Shown here: one piece after another, positions 43,856-53,136 of the stretch | Layout: every line of letters starts with the position of its first letter | Position numbering within the stretch: position 1 is the stretch's first letter | NCBI GenBank assembly: GCA_963728445.1 | Contig: CAVSJO010000004.1 | Span: forward strand, 564,116-628,115 | Source of the DNA: CAVSJO01 sp963728445 | GTDB lineage: Bacteria > Gemmatimonadota > Gemmatimonadetes > Longimicrobiales > RSA9 | Length of the DNA stretch: 64,000 nt | Direction: 5' to 3' | Notes under the pieces: model-generated | The model's input: the letters and a program-made list of their open reading frames with translations, nothing else | What the model was told of the DNA's origin: nothing | The model's database searches: none | Translations under genes and position numbers: made by a program

Positions 43856-46800
43856 TTACTCCTCTCGTCCGAGCGTCACGGACAGTCCCAGGGCCTGCAG
43901 CTCCTTCACGAGAACGTTGAAGGATTCCGGGATGCCGGGCTCGGGCAGGTTCTCGCCCTTGACGATCGCCTCGTAGACGCGGGAGCGTCCGGCGACGTCG
44001 TCGCTCTTGACCGTCAGGATCTCCTGGAGCGTGTGCGCGGCTCCGTACGCCTCCAGGGCCCAGACCTCCATCTCCCCGAATCGCTGGCCACCGAACTGCG
44101 CCTTTCCGGCGAGCGGCTGCTGCGTCACGAGGGAGTACGGCCCGATGGAGCGGGCGTGGATCTTGTCGTCGACCAGGTGCGACAGCTTCAGCATGTAGAT
44201 GGCGCCGACCGTGGCCGGGAAGTCGAAGCGCTGGCCGGAGCGGCCGTCGCGCAGCCAGACCTTCCCGCCCGGCGTGAGGCCGACCAGACTCATGAACTCG
44301 ATCGCGGCGGCATCGAGGCCCCCCTTGAGGGTCTTGCTGCCGGCCAGAGCGGCGATGGCCGGGAAGCGGTCGCCCAGCTCCTGGTCGTCCCGCCCCGCGA
44401 TCTCGGTTCCCGCCGCCACGAGCCAGTCGCGGATCTCCTCCAGCTTCGCCCGCAGCGGCTTCGGCGTCTCCTTGGCCAGGTAGGCGTCCAGCGAGCGGCC
44501 GAGCTGCAGCCGCGCGAGCTGCTCCGCGGCGGAACGGTCCCCGTCCGTGTCGGCGACGGTGGCGCTCGCCGGCGGGAGGTCGACGCGCTGCCGGAGATCG
44601 TGCATGGACGCGAGCATCTCCGCGGCGGCGTCGGCGCCGAACGTGGGGAACGGCTCCTGCACGCCCAGCGCGCGGCCGGTCCATTCGATGTCGGCGATCT
44701 TGATGAGGCCGCCGACCTCGTCCTCACTGGCCCCCTGGAAGACGGGCGTCTTGGCCTCGAAGCCGAGGAGCCTGCACGCCCAGCCCAGGTGCGTCTCGAG
44801 GATCTGGCCCACGTTCATCCGGCTCGGGACGCCCAGCGGGTTCAGCACGATCTCCACGGGCGTGCCGTCGGGGAGGAACGGCATGTCCTCCTCCGGCACG
44901 ATCCGGGCGATGATGCCCTTGTTACCGTGGCGTCCGGCCATCTTGTCGCCGACGCTGATCTTTCGCTTCTCCGCCAGGTACACCTTCACGAGCTGGACGA
45001 CGCCCGGCGAGAGCTCGTCGGGCTGGAAGACCTTGTCGATCTGCTCCTCGGTCTTCTCGCGGATGCGCTCGATGCGGGTCTTCGCCGCGTCGATGACGCG
45101 GCGGAGGCGCTGGTTCACGTCGCCGTCCTTGACCTTGAGCGTGGTCAGATCGACGTCCGCGAAGTCCAGGTCTCCGAGCTTCGTGGCCGTGAGCTTCGTG
45201 CCCTCGTCCAGGAAAGGCTCGACGGTGCCGCGCTTGAGCATGAGCGCGACCTTCTGGTCCTTGAGCAGCTCCCGGAGCTCCTCGTCCCGGGCCTCGGCGA
45301 TGCGCCCGATCTCCTGCTTCTCGTAGTTCCGGAGCTGGCCGATGCGCTCACCCCGCTCCTTCTCCAGGAGCGGGTCGTCGATGCGCCGGCTGAACACCTT
45401 CACGTCGATGACCGTGCCCTCCATTCCGGGCGACACCTTCAGCGACGAGTCCTTCACGTCCTTCGCCTTCTCACCGAAGATCGCGGTGAGCAGCTTCTCC
45501 TCCGGGGAGAGCTCGGTCTCCCCCTTCGGCGTGATCTTGCCGACCAGAATGTCGCCGGCCTTGACCCGGGCGCCGATGCGCACGATGCCGCGCTCGTCGA
45601 GGTGGGTGATGCTCTCCTCGGCGACGTTCGGGATCTCCCGGGTGATCTCCTCCATGCCGCGCTTGGTGTCGCGGACGTGGAGCTCGAGCTCCTGGATGTG
45701 GATCGAGGTGTAGACATCGTCCTTCACCAGCTTCTCGCTGATGACGATCGCGTCCTCGAAGTTGTGCCCGTACCAGGGCATGAAGGAGACGAGAACGTTG
45801 CGGCCGAGGGCCAGCTCGCCGTGGTCCGTGGACGCGCCGTCGGCCATGATGGCCCCGGCCTCCACCTTCTGACCGGCGTGGACCAGCGGACGCTGGTTCA
45901 GCGCCGTGTCCTGGTTCGTGCGCCAGTACTTCTTCAGCCGGTAGCGGTCGTACTGCGTGAGACGGGCCAGCGGCTCATCCGACTTGCCGGGCTTCACTGC
46001 GCCCGTGTCGACCACGATCTCGTCGGCGGTGACGCGCTCGACCACGCCGGCGCGCCGGGCCAGGATGACCGAACCGGAGTCGCGGGCGACCTTCTCCTCG
46101 AGGCCCGTGCCCACGAGGGGCGCCTCCGGGAAGAGGAGAGGCACCGCCTGCCGCTGCATGTTGGAGCCCATCAGCGCGCGGTTCGCGTCGTCGTGCTCCA
46201 GGAACGGGATCAGGGCGGCGGCCACGGACACGAGCTGGTCCGGGGCCACGTCCATGTAGTCGATCTGGTCCGGCGGCATCAGCGGGAAGTCGCCCCGCTG
46301 GCGGCACAGCACGAAGGCGTTGCGGAACGCGCCGTCCTCGTCCAGCGGCGCGTTGGCCTGGGCGATGGTTGCGTTCTCCTCCGCGTTGGCGTCCAGCCAG
46401 ACGATCTCGTCGGTGGCGCGCCCGTCGACGACCTTCCGGTACGGCGTCTCGATGAAGCCGAGGTCGTTGATGCGCGAGAAGGTCGTCAGGCTCGTGATGA
46501 GGCCGATGTTCGGACCTTCCGGCGTCTCGATGGGGCACATGCGCCCGTAGTGCGAATAATGGACGTCGCGCACCTCGAAGCCCGCGCGCTCCCGCGTCAG
46601 CCCGCCCGGGCCGAGGGCGGAGAGGCGGCGCTTGTGCGTCAGCTCCGCCAGCGGGTTCGTCTGATCCATGAACTGGCTGAGCTGGCTCGAGCCGAAGAAC
46701 GCCTGGATGACGGCGCTCACGGTCCGGGCGTTCACCAGGTCGTCGATGTTGATCTTGTCGACGTCCGTGGTGATGGACATGCGCTCCTTGACCAGCCGGG

Positions 46801-48085
46801 CCATGCGCGAGAGGCCGACGGAGAACTGGTTCGCGATGAGCTCGCCGACGCTGCGCACCCGGCGGTTGCCGAGATGGTCGATGTCGTCGACGAAGCCCCG
46901 CCCCTCGGACAGCTCGATGAGGTAGCGGATGATCGCGATGAAGTCCTCCTGCGTGAGCACGGTGTGCCCCGCGGGCAGGTCCAGGCCCAGCCGCTGGTTG
47001 ATCTTGTAGCGGCCGACGCGACCGAGGTCGTAGCGCTTCGGATTGAAGAAGATGCGCTCGATGGCGACGCGGGCCGTCTCCAGGTTCGGCGGATCGCCGG
47101 GCCGGAGCAGCGCGTAGATGGCCTTCAGGGCCGCCGCCTCATCCCCCGTCGGGTCCTTGCGCAGCGTGTTCTTGAGGAGCGGGCTCTCGGCCCGGCCCTC
47201 GATCCCGCTGCTGAAGATGCGCACCTTGGTGGCGCCGACCTTCTCGAGCCGCCGCGCCAGCTCGGGCGTCAGCTCGTCGGCGCTCTCGGCGATGATCTCG
47301 CCGCTCTCCGGATCCACCACGTCCTCGGCCAGCAGGGACCCGAGGATCTCGCGGCGCGTGCCGCGCTCGGCGACTTCCTCGTCGATCTCGACTTCCCGCG
47401 TCGTGTAGAACAGGCGCAGGATGTCCTCGTCCTCGCCGTACCCGAAGGCGCGCAGAAGCGCCGTCGCCGGGAACTTCTTCTTGCGGTCGATGTGGACGTA
47501 GACGACGTCGTGGATGTCCACCGTGAACTCGACCCACGAGCCCCGGAACGGGATGATGCGGGCGCTGTTCAGCCGCGAGCCGTTCGGGTGGATGTTCTCC
47601 TCGAACACCACGCCCGGGGAGCGGTGCAGCTGGCTGACGATGACGCGCTCGGCGCCGTTGATGATGAAGGTGCCCAGCTCCGTGAGGAGGGGCAGGTCAC
47701 CGAGGTAGACCTCCTTCTCGATGATGTCCTTCGGCCGGCGCTCGCCGTCCTCCAGGTCCTCCCACACCACCAGTCGCAGCGTCGCCTTCAGCGGCGCCGC
47801 GAACGTCATGTCCCGCTCGATGCACTCGTCGACGCTGTACTTCGGCTCGCCGAGCGTGTAGGAGACGTACTCCAGCGAGAAGTTCTCGTTGACGTCGGAG
47901 ATCGGGAAGATCTCGCTGAACACCCGCTCGAGCCCGACGTCCTCGCGCTCCTTCGCCGCCGCATCGGTCTGCAGCAGCGCCTCGAAGGCGCGGATCTGCA
48001 CGTCGAGCAGGTTCGGCATGGGCATGACCGTCGGCAACTTGGAAAAGTTGACGATCGGCTTCTTGCCGTTCTTGTTCATAGCCAA
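43856..48085 (-). CDS. rpoB: RNA polymerase subunit beta
   Basis: 1409 aa. The rifampicin region QLSQFMDQTNPLAELTHKRRLSALGPGGLTRERAG is wild type at the common resistance positions. Other blocks are GPNIGLI, KDGDVNQRLRR, the GDKMAGRHGNKG and SYSLVTQQPLAGKAQFGGQRFGEMEVWALEAYGAA type segments. Roughly 125-140 residues are inserted between GASEDEVGGLI and LTPGGKVWLRDGR, where E. coli has about ten. A TTG at 48085 lies seven bases after GGAGGGAG; the ATG at 48079 is the alternative start. It is preceded by a 283-bp gap after rplL. Confidence 0.96.
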   Translation of the reverse strand: MAMNKNGKKPIVNFSKLPTVMPMPNLLDVQIRAFEALLQTDAAAKEREDVGLERVFSEIFPISDVNENFSLEYVSYTLGEPKYSVDECIERDMTFAAPLKATLRLVVWEDLEDGERRPKDIIEKEVYLGDLPLLTELGTFIINGAERVIVSQLHRSPGVVFEENIHPNGSRLNSARIIPFRGSWVEFTVDIHDVVYVHIDRKKKFPATALLRAFGYGEDEDILRLFYTTREVEIDEEVAERGTRREILGSLLAEDVVDPESGEIIAESADELTPELARRLEKVGATKVRIFSSGIEGRAESPLLKNTLRKDPTGDEAAALKAIYALLRPGDPPNLETARVAIERIFFNPKRYDLGRVGRYKINQRLGLDLPAGHTVLTQEDFIAIIRYLIELSEGRGFVDDIDHLGNRRVRSVGELIANQFSVGLSRMARLVKERMSITTDVDKINIDDLVNARTVSAVIQAFFGSSQLSQFMDQTNPLAELTHKRRLSALGPGGLTRERAGFEVRDVHYSHYGRMCPIETPEGPNIGLITSLTTFSRINDLGFIETPYRKVVDGRATDEIVWLDANAEENATIAQANAPLDEDGAFRNAFVLCRQRGDFPLMPPDQIDYMDVAPDQLVSVAAALIPFLEHDDANRALMGSNMQRQAVPLLFPEAPLVGTGLEEKVARDSGSVILARRAGVVERVTADEIVVDTGAVKPGKSDEPLARLTQYDRYRLKKYWRTNQDTALNQRPLVHAGQKVEAGAIMADGASTDHGELALGRNVLVSFMPWYGHNFEDAIVISEKLVKDDVYTSIHIQELELHVRDTKRGMEEITREIPNVAEESITHLDERGIVRIGARVKAGDILVGKITPKGETELSPEEKLLTAIFGEKAKDVKDSSLKVSPGMEGTVIDVKVFSRRIDDPLLEKERGERIGQLRNYEKQEIGRIAEARDEELRELLKDQKVALMLKRGTVEPFLDEGTKLTATKLGDLDFADVDLTTLKVKDGDVNQRLRRVIDAAKTRIERIREKTEEQIDKVFQPDELSPGVVQLVKVYLAEKRKISVGDKMAGRHGNKGIIARIVPEEDMPFLPDGTPVEIVLNPLGVPSRMNVGQILETHLGWACRLLGFEAKTPVFQGASEDEVGGLIKIADIEWTGRALGVQEPFPTFGADAAAEMLASMHDLRQRVDLPPASATVADTDGDRSAAEQLARLQLGRSLDAYLAKETPKPLRAKLEEIRDWLVAAGTEIAGRDDQELGDRFPAIAALAGSKTLKGGLDAAAIEFMSLVGLTPGGKVWLRDGRSGQRFDFPATVGAIYMLKLSHLVDDKIHARSIGPYSLVTQQPLAGKAQFGGQRFGEMEVWALEAYGAAHTLQEILTVKSDDVAGRSRVYEAIVKGENLPEPGIPESFNVLVKELQALGLSVTLGREE

Positions 48086-48315
48086 AGCTGAACTCCCTCC
48101 TCAGGCCCCGAGACGACGGCAGCAGGCACGGGAAAAGCCCGCCGCGCCGCGGGGGCAGCGGGTCTCCCGAGCCTGCGCTCGTGGGTTGTACTGCGTGTGG
48201 TGTATTCGTCGGCGCATGCGCGTCCGCGGCTGAAGTAACTCCCTCTGGTGCGTCCCGGTGAACCGAGACCAAAGCCGCCGCCGCCCGGCACGGGCGAGCC
48301 GGCGACTTCCCGTCG

Positions 48316-48353
48316 CCCCGCATCCGCCGCTACGCCTGCGAGCGGACGCGGGG
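48316..48353 (-). promoter_or_regulatory. Attenuator-like hairpin between rplL and rpoB
   Basis: CCCCGCGUCCGC pairs with GCGGAUGCGGGG on the minus-strand RNA (12 bp, one G-U) around a 14-nt loop, 15 nt after the rplL stop. E. coli has a partial terminator and an RNase III site in the same gap, so an equivalent role is likely. The rest of the 283-bp gap (48086-48368) contains smaller stems such as GCCCG-UGC-CGGGC and no convincing promoter or gene. Confidence 0.5.
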
Positions 48354-48368
48354 CCGACGGAAGAGGAG

Positions 48369-48743
48369 CTACTTCAGCTCGACGGTCGCGCCCTGCTCCT
48401 CGAGCTTGGCCTTGATCTGTTCGGCCTCGTCCTTCGCGATGCCCTCCTTGACGACGGAGGGGGCGTTGTCGACGAGGTCCTTGGCCTCCTTCAGCCCGAG
48501 GCTGGTCACCTCACGGATGACCTTGATGACCTGGATCTTCTTGGAGCCGATGCCCGTGAGATGGACGTCGAACTCGGTCTTCTCCTCGGCGGCCGGGGCC
48601 GCGGCGCCACCCGCGGCGCCGGCGGCGGGCGCGGCGACGACGGCCGTCACGCCAAACTTCTCCTTGAACGCCTCAACGAAATCCGCCAGCTCAATGACGG
48701 TCATGTTGCCGATGGCGTCGAGCAGCTCTTCCTTCGTAGCCAT
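48369..48743 (-). CDS. rplL: 50S ribosomal protein L7/L12
   Basis: 124 aa. N-terminal dimerisation helices (ELLDAIGNMTVIELADFVEAFKEKFGV), an alanine-rich hinge (about 36-52) and the C-terminal factor-binding domain KTEFDVHLTGIGSKKIQVIKVIREVTSLGLKEAKDLVDNAPSVVKEG. Recruits EF-Tu, EF-G and other GTPases. Follows rplJ by 29 bp. Confidence 0.98.
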   Translation of the reverse strand: MATKEELLDAIGNMTVIELADFVEAFKEKFGVTAVVAAPAAGAAGGAAAPAAEEKTEFDVHLTGIGSKKIQVIKVIREVTSLGLKEAKDLVDNAPSVVKEGIAKDEAEQIKAKLEEQGATVELK

Positions 48744-48772
48744 GGTTGCAAATCCTCTGGGGTAATGGAGTT

Positions 48773-49297
48773 TTACGCCTGATCTCGCTGGGCGCGCAGG
48801 GCCTCGAGGAGTCCGACGAACTCGCCGAGGTGGGCCTGCAGCATGTACGCGAGCTGAGCCATCGGCGCCTCCATGGCGCCGGCGAGCTCCGCGAGGAGCT
48901 GCTCGCGGGGCGGCAGCTTGGCAAGCTTGCCGAACTGCTCGGTCGACACGATCCGACTCTCGACGATGCCGACCTTCACGGCGGGTCGCGAGTCGTGCGC
49001 GCTGGCGAACTCGTCGATGATCTTCGCCGCGGTGACCGCATCGTCCCGCCCGATGACCAGTCCGGTGGGACCGGTGAAGAATTCCGCGATGTCCGGGAGG
49101 TCCATCCCCCCGAGCGCGCGCCGGGCCAGGGTGTTCTTTACGACCACGTACTCGACACCCGCGTTGCGGAGCCGCGCGCGCAGTTCCGTCATTCCCTTCA
49201 CGTCGATGCCCGTGAAGTCGGTGAGGTAGAACGCGCGGGCGCCCTCCAGCCGACCGGCGAGGTCCTCGACGATCCGTTGCTTATCCTGGACTTTCAT
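48773..49297 (-). CDS. rplJ: 50S ribosomal protein L10
   Basis: 174 aa from ATG at 49297, MKVQDKQRIVEDLAGRLEGARAFYLTDFTGIDVKGMTELRARLR and a C-terminal helix (QLAYMLQAHLGEFVGLLEALRAQ) that anchors L7/L12 dimers. The ATG shares a base with the rplA stop (TGATG), leaving no intergenic L10-leader; an L10 site, if any, must lie inside rplA. Confidence 0.96.
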   Translation of the reverse strand: MKVQDKQRIVEDLAGRLEGARAFYLTDFTGIDVKGMTELRARLRNAGVEYVVVKNTLARRALGGMDLPDIAEFFTGPTGLVIGRDDAVTAAKIIDEFASAHDSRPAVKVGIVESRIVSTEQFGKLAKLPPREQLLAELAGAMEAPMAQLAYMLQAHLGEFVGLLEALRAQRDQA

Positions 49298-50001
49298 CAG
49301 GCCGTCACCCGGCGATAGAGATTCGGATCCAGCTTGATGCCCGGCCCCATCGTGCTGGAGACCGTGACGCTGCGAACGTAGGCGCCCTTGGCCGCCGACG
49401 GGCGCTGGCGCATGACCGTGTCCATGAAGGCGCCGTAGTTCTCGGCGAGATCCTCGACGGAGAACGAGACACGACCGATGGGGGCGTGCAGGTTCCCGGT
49501 CTTGTCGACGCGGAACTCGATCTTTCCGGCCTTGATCTCGCGCACGGCCTTGCCGACCTCCATGGTCACGGTGCCGGCCTTCGGCGTGGGCATGAGCCCG
49601 CGGGGGCCGAGGATCCGGCCGAGCTGGCCGACCTGGCCCATGGCATCCGGGGAGGCGACGACGGCGTCGAAGTCGATCCAGCCGTCCTTGATCTTCTGGA
49701 CGTACTCCATGCCGACGTAGTCCGCGCCCGCCTCCTGGGCCTCCTGCTCCCGGGGGCCCTGGGTCAGCACGAGGACGCGCACCTCCTTGCCCGTGCCGTG
49801 CGGCAGCACGACGGTGCCGCGCACGATCTGGTCGGCGTGGCGCGGATCCACGCCGAGCCGCACCGAGACCTCCACGGTCTCGTCGAACTTCGCGTACGCG
49901 CTCTCCTTCACCCGGCCCAGCGCTTCTACGGGATCCGTCAGCCGGTCGTCCCGGGACCATTTCGCCCGGGCATCCGAGTACCGCTTTCCGTGTGTCGCCA
50001 T
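49297..50001 (-). CDS. rplA: 50S ribosomal protein L1
   Basis: 234 aa. GTVVLPHGTGKEVRVLVLTQGPREQEAQEAGADYVG, GRILGPRGLMPTPKAGTVTMEVGKAVREIKAGKIEFRVDKTGNLHAPIGR and the C-terminal SVTVSSTMGPGIKLDP are typical of L1, which moves with E-site tRNA and represses its operon in E. coli. Start overlaps the rplK stop (TGATG). Confidence 0.98.
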   Translation of the reverse strand: MATHGKRYSDARAKWSRDDRLTDPVEALGRVKESAYAKFDETVEVSVRLGVDPRHADQIVRGTVVLPHGTGKEVRVLVLTQGPREQEAQEAGADYVGMEYVQKIKDGWIDFDAVVASPDAMGQVGQLGRILGPRGLMPTPKAGTVTMEVGKAVREIKAGKIEFRVDKTGNLHAPIGRVSFSVEDLAENYGAFMDTVMRQRPSAAKGAYVRSVTVSSTMGPGIKLDPNLYRRVTA

Positions 50002-50426
50002 CAGTCCGCCACCGTGATGCCCATCGAGCGGGCCGTACCCTCGATCATCCGCATCGCCGATTCGACGCCGGACGCGTTCAGATCTTCCATCTTCAGCTCG
50101 GCGATCTCCTTGACCTGCTGGCGGGTCACGCGCCCGACCTTCTCCCGGTTCGGCGTGCCCGAAGCGCGCTCCAGCCCGGCCGCCTTCTTCAGCAGCACGG
50201 CCGCCGGCGGGGACTTCGTGATGAACGTGAAGGACCGATCCCCGAAGACCGTGATCTCCACCGGGATGATCATGCCCGGCTGCCCCTGCGTGCGCGCGTT
50301 GAACTGCTTGCAGAACTCCATGATGTTGACGCCGTGCTGGCCCAGCGCGGGCCCCACGGGCGGCGCGGGATTGGCCGCGCCCGCCGGCACCTGGAGCTTG
50401 ATGAAGCCAACGACTTTCTTCGCCAT
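50001..50426 (-). CDS. rplK: 50S ribosomal protein L11
   Basis: 141 aa, KVVGFIKLQVPAGAANPAPPVGPALGQHGVNIMEFCKQFNART at the thiostrepton-binding N-terminus and MRMIEGTARSMGITV at the end. Needed for stringent activation of RelA-type synthetases in E. coli, relevant to the Rel enzyme at 3.9-6.2 kb. Four bases separate it from nusG, so no separate L11-L1 promoter is evident. Confidence 0.98.
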   Translation of the reverse strand: MAKKVVGFIKLQVPAGAANPAPPVGPALGQHGVNIMEFCKQFNARTQGQPGMIIPVEITVFGDRSFTFITKSPPAAVLLKKAAGLERASGTPNREKVGRVTRQQVKEIAELKMEDLNASGVESAMRMIEGTARSMGITVAD

Positions 50427-50430
50427 CGGG

Positions 50431-50988
50431 CTAGTATCCCTTCAGCTGCGTGTAGTCGAGCTCGACGGAGGTGGGCCGTCCGAACAGGCTCACCTCGACC
50501 TTCACCTTCCCCTTGTCGGGGTAGACTTCCTGGACCGTGCCCGAGAAGTCGGAGAAGGGACCCTCCGTCACCTCGACCACCTGGCCGGGCCGGAACGGGA
50601 TCTCCTCCTTCGGCTCCTTCTCCTCCTGCACCGGCTCGAGCCCGAGAATCTTGTTCATCTCGTCCTCGCGCAGCGGCTGCGGGGCCTTGCCGGAGCCCAC
50701 GAACTTGATCACGCCCTGGATGTTGTTGATCACGTGCATGGTCCGCTGGTTCAGGACCATCTTCACCAGGACGTAGCCGGGATAGAGCCGACGCGTGACG
50801 GTCACGCGCTTGCCGTTCCGGATCTCGACCGCCTCCTGCGTCGGGACGAGGGCCTCCTGGATCTCCTTCTCCTCGGGGGCCTCGCCTTCCTCCTCCCCGA
50901 TGCGGTGGTCGAGGAGCTTCTTCACCTTGTTCTCGTGTCCCGAGTACGTCTGGATCGCGTACCAGCGGACCTCGGTGGCTTCCGTCAT
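50431..50988 (-). CDS. nusG: Transcription antitermination factor NusG
   Basis: 185 aa. The NGN domain is WYAIQTYSGHENKVKKLL ... RLYPGYVLVKMVLNQRTMHVINNIQGVIKFVG, and the KOW domain FRPGQVVEVTEGPFSDFSGTVQEVYPDKGKVKVEVSLFGR. A short acidic insert (EEEGEAPEEKE) lies in the NGN domain. Couples RNA polymerase to Rho or to the ribosome via S10. Follows secE by 1 bp. Confidence 0.98.
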   Translation of the reverse strand: MTEATEVRWYAIQTYSGHENKVKKLLDHRIGEEEGEAPEEKEIQEALVPTQEAVEIRNGKRVTVTRRLYPGYVLVKMVLNQRTMHVINNIQGVIKFVGSGKAPQPLREDEMNKILGLEPVQEEKEPKEEIPFRPGQVVEVTEGPFSDFSGTVQEVYPDKGKVKVEVSLFGRPTSVELDYTQLKGY

Positions 50989-50989
50989 A

Positions 50990-51193
50990 TCACGCTGCGA
51001 AGAGGTCCAGGATCGTGTTGATGACCCCGCGCACGCCGATATCCATGACCCAGATGATGAGGGCCACGACGATGACGAACACGAGAATCACGAACGTCGC
51101 GTTCTTGAGCTGGGGCCAGTCGGGCCAGGTGACCTTCTTGACCTCGTCGACGACGTCCTGCGTGAACTCCCGCGCCTCGGCTACGGATTTCAC
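50990..51193 (-). CDS. secE: Protein translocase subunit SecE
   Basis: 67 aa from the GTG at 51193: a short amphipathic helix (AREFTQDVVDEVKKVTWPDW) and one transmembrane segment (FVILVFVIVVALIIWVMDIGV). This is the minimal single-helix SecE. The GTG overlaps the rpmG stop by four bases, whereas longer upstream frames lie inside rpmG and are rejected. Partner of SecY at 24.1 kb. Confidence 0.95.
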   Translation of the reverse strand: MKSVAEAREFTQDVVDEVKKVTWPDWPQLKNATFVILVFVIVVALIIWVMDIGVRGVINTILDLFAA

Positions 51194-51342
51194 TTCGTTT
51201 CCTTGTGCACCGTGTGCCGGTTGCAGCGCGGGCAGTGCTTCTTCCACTCCGCGCGCTCCGGGTGCTTGCGCTTGTTCTTCGTCGTGTTGTAGTTCCTCTC
51301 CTGGCACTCGGTGCAGGCGAGGATGATCTTGTCGCGCGGCAT
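51190..51342 (-). CDS. rpmG: 50S ribosomal protein L33, zinc-binding form
   Basis: 50 aa, MPRDKIILACTECQERNYNTTKNKRKHPERAEWKKHCPRCNRHTVHKETK pattern. C10, C13, C37 and C40 form the zinc site. The gene order rpmG-secE-nusG is common. It overlaps secE by 4 nt. Its start is about 40 bp from a candidate -10 box. Confidence 0.95.
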   Translation of the reverse strand: MPRDKIILACTECQERNYNTTKNKRKHPERAEWKKHCPRCNRHTVHKETK

Positions 51343-51384
51343 TGACTCCTCCGACTTCGGCGGCCCGGAACGGGCAGAGCTTTC

Positions 51385-51390
51385 ATTCTA
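51385..51390 (-). promoter_or_regulatory. Possible -10 box for the rpmG-secE-nusG-rplKAJL operon
   Basis: TAGAAT on the minus strand, within the only A/T-richer stretch of the tuf-rpmG gap and about 43 nt from the rpmG start. The -35 region (GGAACC at a 17-nt spacing) is poor, so this is tentative. Confidence 0.3.
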
Positions 51391-51429
51391 CGCCCGGGCG
51401 GCCCGCAGGTTCCGGGAACGGTCGGTCGG

Positions 51430-51464
51430 CCGGGAGCGGCGCCGTGCGGCGGCGACGCTCCCGG
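51430..51464 (-). terminator. Terminator hairpin after tuf copy 2
   Basis: CCGGGAGCG/CGCTCCCGG (9 bp) continues, after one mismatch, into CGCCG/CGGCG around a 5-nt loop, 15 bp beyond the tuf stop. No U run follows. tRNA genes that often flank this tuf copy in other bacteria were looked for in 51343-51479 and not found. Confidence 0.6.
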
Positions 51465-51479
51465 TGCCGACTCCCCTGC

Positions 51480-52673
<1,194 letters not shown>

Positions 52674-52753
52674 GGTCGCTTTCCCTTCGCGCAGGTGTCT
52701 CGGTCGTTCATGCGAGCCGGGCCCCATGCGAGTCCGGCGCTGGCGCAATGCGA

Positions 52754-52786
52754 GGCGCGGACGGCCGGCCGAGGCCCGTCCGCGCC
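52754..52786 (-). promoter_or_regulatory. Hairpin in the tuf copy 2 leader
   Basis: GGCGCGGACGG and CCGTCCGCGCC form a perfect 11-bp stem with an 11-nt loop in the 5' leader, about 80 nt before the start codon. A weaker GTCCCG/CGGGAC stem lies closer to the promoter (about 52802-52857). No U tract; function unknown. Confidence 0.45.
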
Positions 52787-52861
52787 AGCGCATATGGTGG
52801 TGTCCCGAGCGGCCGAGGCCGTCGACCCGGGGCGCCGGGGCGAATTCCGGGACAGACAGGC

Positions 52862-52890
52862 AACATAGAGAGAGGGGAGGGGTGTGTCAA
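52862..52890 (-). promoter_or_regulatory. Promoter of tuf copy 2
   Basis: TTGACA (52885-52890), 17-nt pyrimidine-rich spacer, TATGTT (52862-52867) on the minus strand. The spacer composition and the array of palindromes starting about 10 nt upstream are shared with the rpsL promoter at 39091-39119. Confidence 0.8.
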
Positions 52891-52900
52891 TGGGGGGTGG

Positions 52901-53068
52901 GCGCGCTGCGCGCGGGCACCGCGCCTGGCGGCGCGGGGCACGGCCCGTTGGGCCGGGCACCGGCCTGGGGCCGGGGCACCGCCTGGCGGCGGGGGTTCCG
53001 CCTTCGGCGGGGGGGTTCCGCCTTCGGCGGGGGGTCCGCCTGGCGGGGGGGCCGCCTTCGGCGGGGGG
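52901..53068. repeat. Array of GC-rich palindromes upstream of the tuf copy 2 promoter
   Basis: About nine units, for example CGCGC-TGC-GCGCG, CGGCCC-GTT-GGGCCG, CCGGCC-TGG-GGCCGG, CCGCC-TGGC-GGCGG and two or three CCGCC-TTC-GGCGG, linked by GGGGCACCG or GGGGTTCCG. Same family, linker sequence and orientation relative to the promoter as at 39129-39307. The remaining sequence to the response regulator (53069-53136) holds a purine-rich ribosome-binding region only. Confidence 0.8.
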
Positions 53069-53136
53069 TGTGGCACGAAGCGTGAGGGGGGGCGGAAAGC
53101 GGGCGGGGAGGTGGCAACCGAAACCGGGAGGGGGTC

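Noticed and set aside
51343..51479. Expected tRNA-Trp or other tRNA between tuf and rpmG/secE
   Set aside because: The sequence was read on both strands; only a terminator hairpin and a possible -10 box are present.
52798..52860. tRNA-like stretch upstream of tuf copy 2 (GTGTCCCGAGCGGCCGA resembles a serine tRNA D-arm)
   Set aside because: No acceptor stem, anticodon arm or proper T-arm can be completed on either strand, so it is not called as a tRNA.
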